Assembly: GCF_019097595.1 (NCBI RefSeq)
Contig: NC_080718.1
Location: 22,926,157 to 22,990,156, forward strand
Length of the DNA: 64,000 nucleotides
Direction: 5' to 3'
Source of the DNA: Hemibagrus wyckioides
Lineage: Eukaryota; Chordata; Actinopteri; Siluriformes; Bagridae
Part shown: piece by piece, positions 60,491 to 64,000 of the stretch
How the letters are laid out: each line of letters opens with the position of its first letter
Numbering within the stretch: the stretch's first letter is position 1
The notes under the pieces: generated by a model
What the model saw: the letters and a program-made list of their open reading frames with translations, nothing else
Told to the model about the DNA's origin: nothing
Database searches by the model: none
Made by a program: the position numbers and the translations under genes

Positions 60491-60869
60491 CCAGTGCCTC
60501 CCAAGTAAGAAAAAAAAAAGACCAGGTATACTGTCATAAAAAGATGATCGCCATTGAAGTGGTGGTGATTTATTAAGGCAGTTAACTGTAATAAAGAGAA
60601 GAAGTGTTACATTGTCTACTGATGATGCTGTGTACAAACAGGGTGGTTTGCCATCACTTGATGACCTCAGAGGAAGTTGGAGTTGAAGAGACCATGCCAG
60701 GTTTGTAGGAAATTCATGTTGAGGTGGTTTATTATTTTTCTTCTATGGCCAGGAATTACAAGTTACAATCTTGAATGTTGAATGCGGCAAAATTGGTGGC
60801 AAAATTGGTGTCAAATGGTGTTTTGGTGATAGCGGTAAAAGATATTGTTTAATACTGTATGTCTCTCTA
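60491..60869. other. Intergenic, nothing recognised
   Basis: No gene is seen. Some text-like similarity to inverted transposase sequence is possible but not demonstrable. Confidence 0.4.
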
Positions 60870-61080
60870 AAATCTATTACAGTTGTTCAATTGGTTAGGA
60901 TCTGTTGTCTGTGAAGGCCATAACATATGATTTGTATCATTTCCATCCTCATCAAACCATTCAGCGAGCCCTTGTGCCTTGTGGATGGGGGTGGAGTCAT
61001 CCTAGTAGAGACCATTTCCATCAAAATGAAAATGTTTTATCATAGGAAAAAGGTGATGATTCAGATTTTTTGCATCTGTT
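60870..61080 (-). pseudogene. Tc1-type transposase scrap, same family as at 63.7 kb
   Basis: The minus strand from about 60940 reads AFTDNRS, stop, PIEQL where the family has [13 protein letters not shown]. The + strand phrase GAAGGCCATAACATATGATT, then CATCAAACCATTCAGCGAGC, then GTGCCTTGTGGATGGGGG parallels 63878-63950 closely. Confidence 0.6.
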
Positions 61081-62930
61081 TTTCTGAATATCATTAAAGT
61101 AATCTCTAATACAATCCATTCATATGTTTTGCTAAAAGCTGTCTCTGGATTTTTTGTAATCCTTTGAACAGCTTTTGCATTCTCTCATTTGTAGTGGGTC
61201 TAGTTGCTATGGCTGCTTTTATAACTGAACATAAAAATACCACCGTTTCTATTCGCTTGCTACTAGCACTATCATGAGCATTCCACCATTTAAAGGCTAA
61301 TGTAGTTATTTACTGGCATTCTTACCTCTAAGCCGTCACTGCTATGAGGTGCCAAGTCATTTCATCTGCAGCTTAAATAATTACCTGACATTAGCTGGGA
61401 TTATTTACATTCAGCAGCAAATAAGCATTCATAAGGTTGTTAATCTCTCAATTGTTGTTGGTTAATGATGAGACCCAGTGGAGGGGAGGAACTGGATCCA
61501 GGACAGATCACCTTTCTTCCATTTAGCTAAATTAAAAGGGCCTCATCAGAATGCCAACAGAGTTAAATGATGTTTAATTACATTAATTAGGAAATAATTA
61601 TACACTACCACATTACAATGTAGAAATATTCTTATGCAATGTGTGGACGTTCTCTAGATCTGTCTCAGGTAGGAGGTGTTGGGTACAAATCAAATGACTA
61701 AACCAATAGTTTTGGCACCAGACAAGATATATCCATAATCAAAAATGTACAGAGGGTCCAAACTTACCTACAAAAAAAAATATACAATTAAACTTTGTAC
61801 CTTGACAAAGACACCACAAGGTACAAATAGATCTAAGACATCGAACAAGCTTTAAAAGCAACACAATCGCACGATGAGACATACACAAATGCATGTTGTG
61901 ACTTTGCGGCAAGACAAAGTCACAACATAGTATAAATAGACAAACTAATTAAGATCTAAACAAACAATAGGGTGAAGACAAAAGGGAAATACATCACTGA
62001 CAGGTTGGAATAGAAACAAGACTATAAATCAAAACAAAGGCACATGTCAAAACAACACCGCATGCCATGAACAAACAGAACATGAATGCAATGCTCTTTA
62101 TGTCTGGAAGGAGGAATTCGTGACTGTTGCAAGACGATTTATAGTAACATGTAAATAACCTAGTAAATTAGTTAATTTCGTTAAAATTGAGTTTATTTAT
62201 ATGCACAGTCTATGGACGAGTAGCCACATATACCGTATATAACTTTGTACTTGATCAAATAAAATATCTTGAATATGATATGATATCTTCTATCAGGTTA
62301 AAGTTGTTAGCTGATCTTTTGTGAAAAAAACTAAAACAAAAAAACACTCCATTCTTCTTCATTTTGTTTATTGTCTATTATGTAGATTGCAAAGCAACTG
62401 TAGGATGTATCTCATGTACATCAAGGCATCGGATGTTTTTTACCGACTTATGTAGACCCAGAGTATTATCAATATCATATTACTTAAGTGCATTTTAAAC
62501 CGGTCGATCATTTTCTTTGCAGTAATCTGATTTCCCTCGGTAAATTTACCATAAGTAGTGAAGAGAAGTGGGCAGAATAGCCAAAAAAAGGCTCAATCAA
62601 GTACTGGTACTTTAAAATAGTGACTCATAATCATCCAAATAACCACTTGAGTAAGAACATCTAGTGAAAAAGCCTTTGAGTAGCATGTTACTCTTTAGAT
62701 AGGCTCTAAATTTTGGACAAAGCAACAGTGATGAGGACAAAAATAATTTCAGCCCATGTAATTAAAAGAATGTGTTGCATCAAACAGAAGGTATGACTCA
62801 TATCTGTGAAAGGATGTGATGCAGTGCTTGTTATCTACCAGAGCTTTTAGGGGTTAATGGTTTATTTGTCAGGAAGAACTTGCTATAGAAATAATCGTGA
62901 AATTTTACACTAACAGCCCATTTAAGGGCT
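61081..62930. other. Intergenic, nothing recognised
   Basis: No gene or clear transposon is seen. The block 61340-61600 is free of simple repeats and rich in TAATTA-type sites. Confidence 0.5.
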
Positions 62931-63300
62931 CTAAAAATCCAGACTTTTGGCAGGGTAGATTTTCTCACTTCTAGTCAGGCTACAACTTGCATAAGAGCTT
63001 TGGCGTCTTGATCCTGATATAACGTTGCACCCAATCTCAGCATAGAGTATATATGGCAACTTCAGCTGGTTCACTTCGCTACAATGCCCTAAAAAAGCAA
63101 ACTGACATTTCTTGTTCCATCTGTTCACCAGTGACTTCCATCTGGTTTTGTGTCTATAGTTGGAGTGTCTTTTCCTTGTGGAAAATTCTCCTTTTAACAG
63201 ACCATTCAGAGGTTTAACTGTTTTAGCACAATCACAGACAAATCTATGGTAGTATTGTCTTTGGTACAAGCCAGTTCCTGACAGTGGAGAATATTCTTAA
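62931..63300 (-). pseudogene. Gypsy (Ty3-type) RT/RNase H fragment
   Basis: The minus-strand frame begins YYHRFVCDCAKTVKPLNGL, equivalent to the FYRRFV..FAKIAKPL block at the end of the reverse transcriptase. It ends SSYASCSLTRSEKIYPAKS, equivalent to the AYASRSL..AEKNYPA block of RNase H. The middle is decayed, and catalytic residues of RNase H cannot be placed. Upstream sense sequence (63300-63250) continues in another frame. It is a dead fragment without its own LTRs. Confidence 0.7.
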
Positions 63301-63356
63301 GATGCTTAAGAAGAGGATTAATTGTCTCAGTTGCTTTGTTAAGCAAAGAAAATAGC

Positions 63357-63600
63357 TGTCAAGGATTCCCCCTTGGCAACAAGCCCTATATTTCGTTTTT
63401 GATCCTGTCTTCATCCCTGTCCAGTCATTGGTTTGTTCCCCATATGTTTGCACCTGTTCTGTGTTTATTCTTTGATTATTCATTTTTCATTTGTTTATGT
63501 AGTATCCTGCTGTTTCTCGTTTCTGTGTGAAGTCTCATACTGCATTTTGGTGCTAAGTCTTGCTAGCCTTGTTTTTGAAATCATATACTCATCTCATGGT
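63357..63600 (+). mobile_element. LTR-like fragment beginning TGTCAAGG
   Basis: TGTCAAGGATTCCCCCTTGG starts a T-rich, promoter-like stretch with the flavour of a fish Gypsy LTR U3-R (CCTGTCTTCATCCCTGTCC, GTGTTTATTCTTTGATTATT). It is on the opposite strand from the adjacent Gypsy coding scrap, so the two probably come from different insertions or an inversion. The 3' terminus is not found. Confidence 0.45.
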
Positions 63601-63689
63601 ACAAGAAAGCAATATCAAAATCTTATCTTATCTGTTAATGTTTAAGATTCAGTTTAATTAATTTACCTACAATAGTCTGTTATCTTCAA

Positions 63690-64000
63690 CTAATCTATGC
63701 AAAAATATAAGCCACCAATGTGCTTTAGCATAGATTCTTCTTGGAAGTTCACTGAAGGGTCGAATGCCATTCTTCCGAAAGATATTTCCTCAGCTGGTGT
63801 TTTGATGCTGGTGGCTTTCTAACACACCACTCCAAATCTCCCAGGGGTATTCAAGTGGCTTGAGATCTAGTGACTCTGAAGGTCACAGCATATGATTTCC
63901 TCCTCCTCAAAGCATTCACTAAGCTCTTATGCCTTATGGATGAAAGAGACACCCCCACCTGGATAGAAATGTAACCAGTTGATCAGCTGCATACATTTCT
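63690..64000 (-). pseudogene. Tc1-type transposase fragment running off the window
   Basis: The minus strand from about 63881 reads PSESLDLKPLEYPWEIW, clearly the [17 protein letters not shown] motif at the third catalytic site with substitutions. The + strand context GGTGGCTTTCTAACACACCA, then CTCCAAATCTCCCAGGGG is the typical inverse of this family. It continues past 64000. Confidence 0.65.

Overview
The window looks like a teleost fish nuclear genome, probably an otophysan and perhaps a catfish (inference). It is AT-rich, full of microsatellites, and carries the usual fish interspersed repeats: Tc1-type transposons and their MITEs, L2/Rex-type LINEs, tRNA-derived SINEs, and Gypsy-like LTR fragments. 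The only cellular gene I can support is the 3' end of lrfn2 (SALM1) on the + strand. Its last coding exon (1175-2132) is preceded by part of an intron (1-1174) and followed by a 3' UTR with two AATAAA signals near 2617-2638. This exon encodes the end of the fibronectin III domain, the single transmembrane helix and the cytoplasmic tail ending in the PDZ ligand ESTV.

From about 2.66 kb to 64 kb I see no host protein-coding gene and no canonical RNA gene. About 2.7-14 kb is mostly unassigned AT-rich DNA with a few microsatellites. At 14.5-17.3 kb there is a decayed LINE between two SINE remnants. At 20 kb there is a scrambled Tc1 relic beside a LINE 3' end. At 26.2-26.9 kb lies a degenerate minisatellite with a unit of about 26 bp. 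At 28.7-29.2 kb is a solo LTR with a perfect 5-bp target duplication. At 31.2-37.9 kb there are a MITE, two LINE remnants and a SINE. At 41.8-42.7 kb SINE, LTR and dispersed-repeat pieces lie next to each other. At 45.5-47.7 kb there are two direct, diverged copies of an unknown sequence. At 49.6-52.3 kb there are a Tc1 relic, a large palindrome with a tandem duplication, and a MITE.

The region from 54.9 to 64 kb is a transposon cluster. An apparently intact Tc1 element (54949-56196) has perfect 29-bp ends and an uninterrupted 343-residue DD34E transposase. Next to it is a broken Tc1 element inserted inside a TATC microsatellite, then a third Tc1 family, then three older transposase scraps. 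All have the transposase on the minus strand. The window ends in Gypsy-type fragments and a further Tc1 scrap.

I did not find a previously undescribed biological system. The most unusual items are the intact Tc1 copy, the minisatellite, the palindrome at 51.2-51.7 kb and the 45.5/47.4 kb duplication. Repeat family assignments rest on reading motifs by eye, and most repeat boundaries are approximate.
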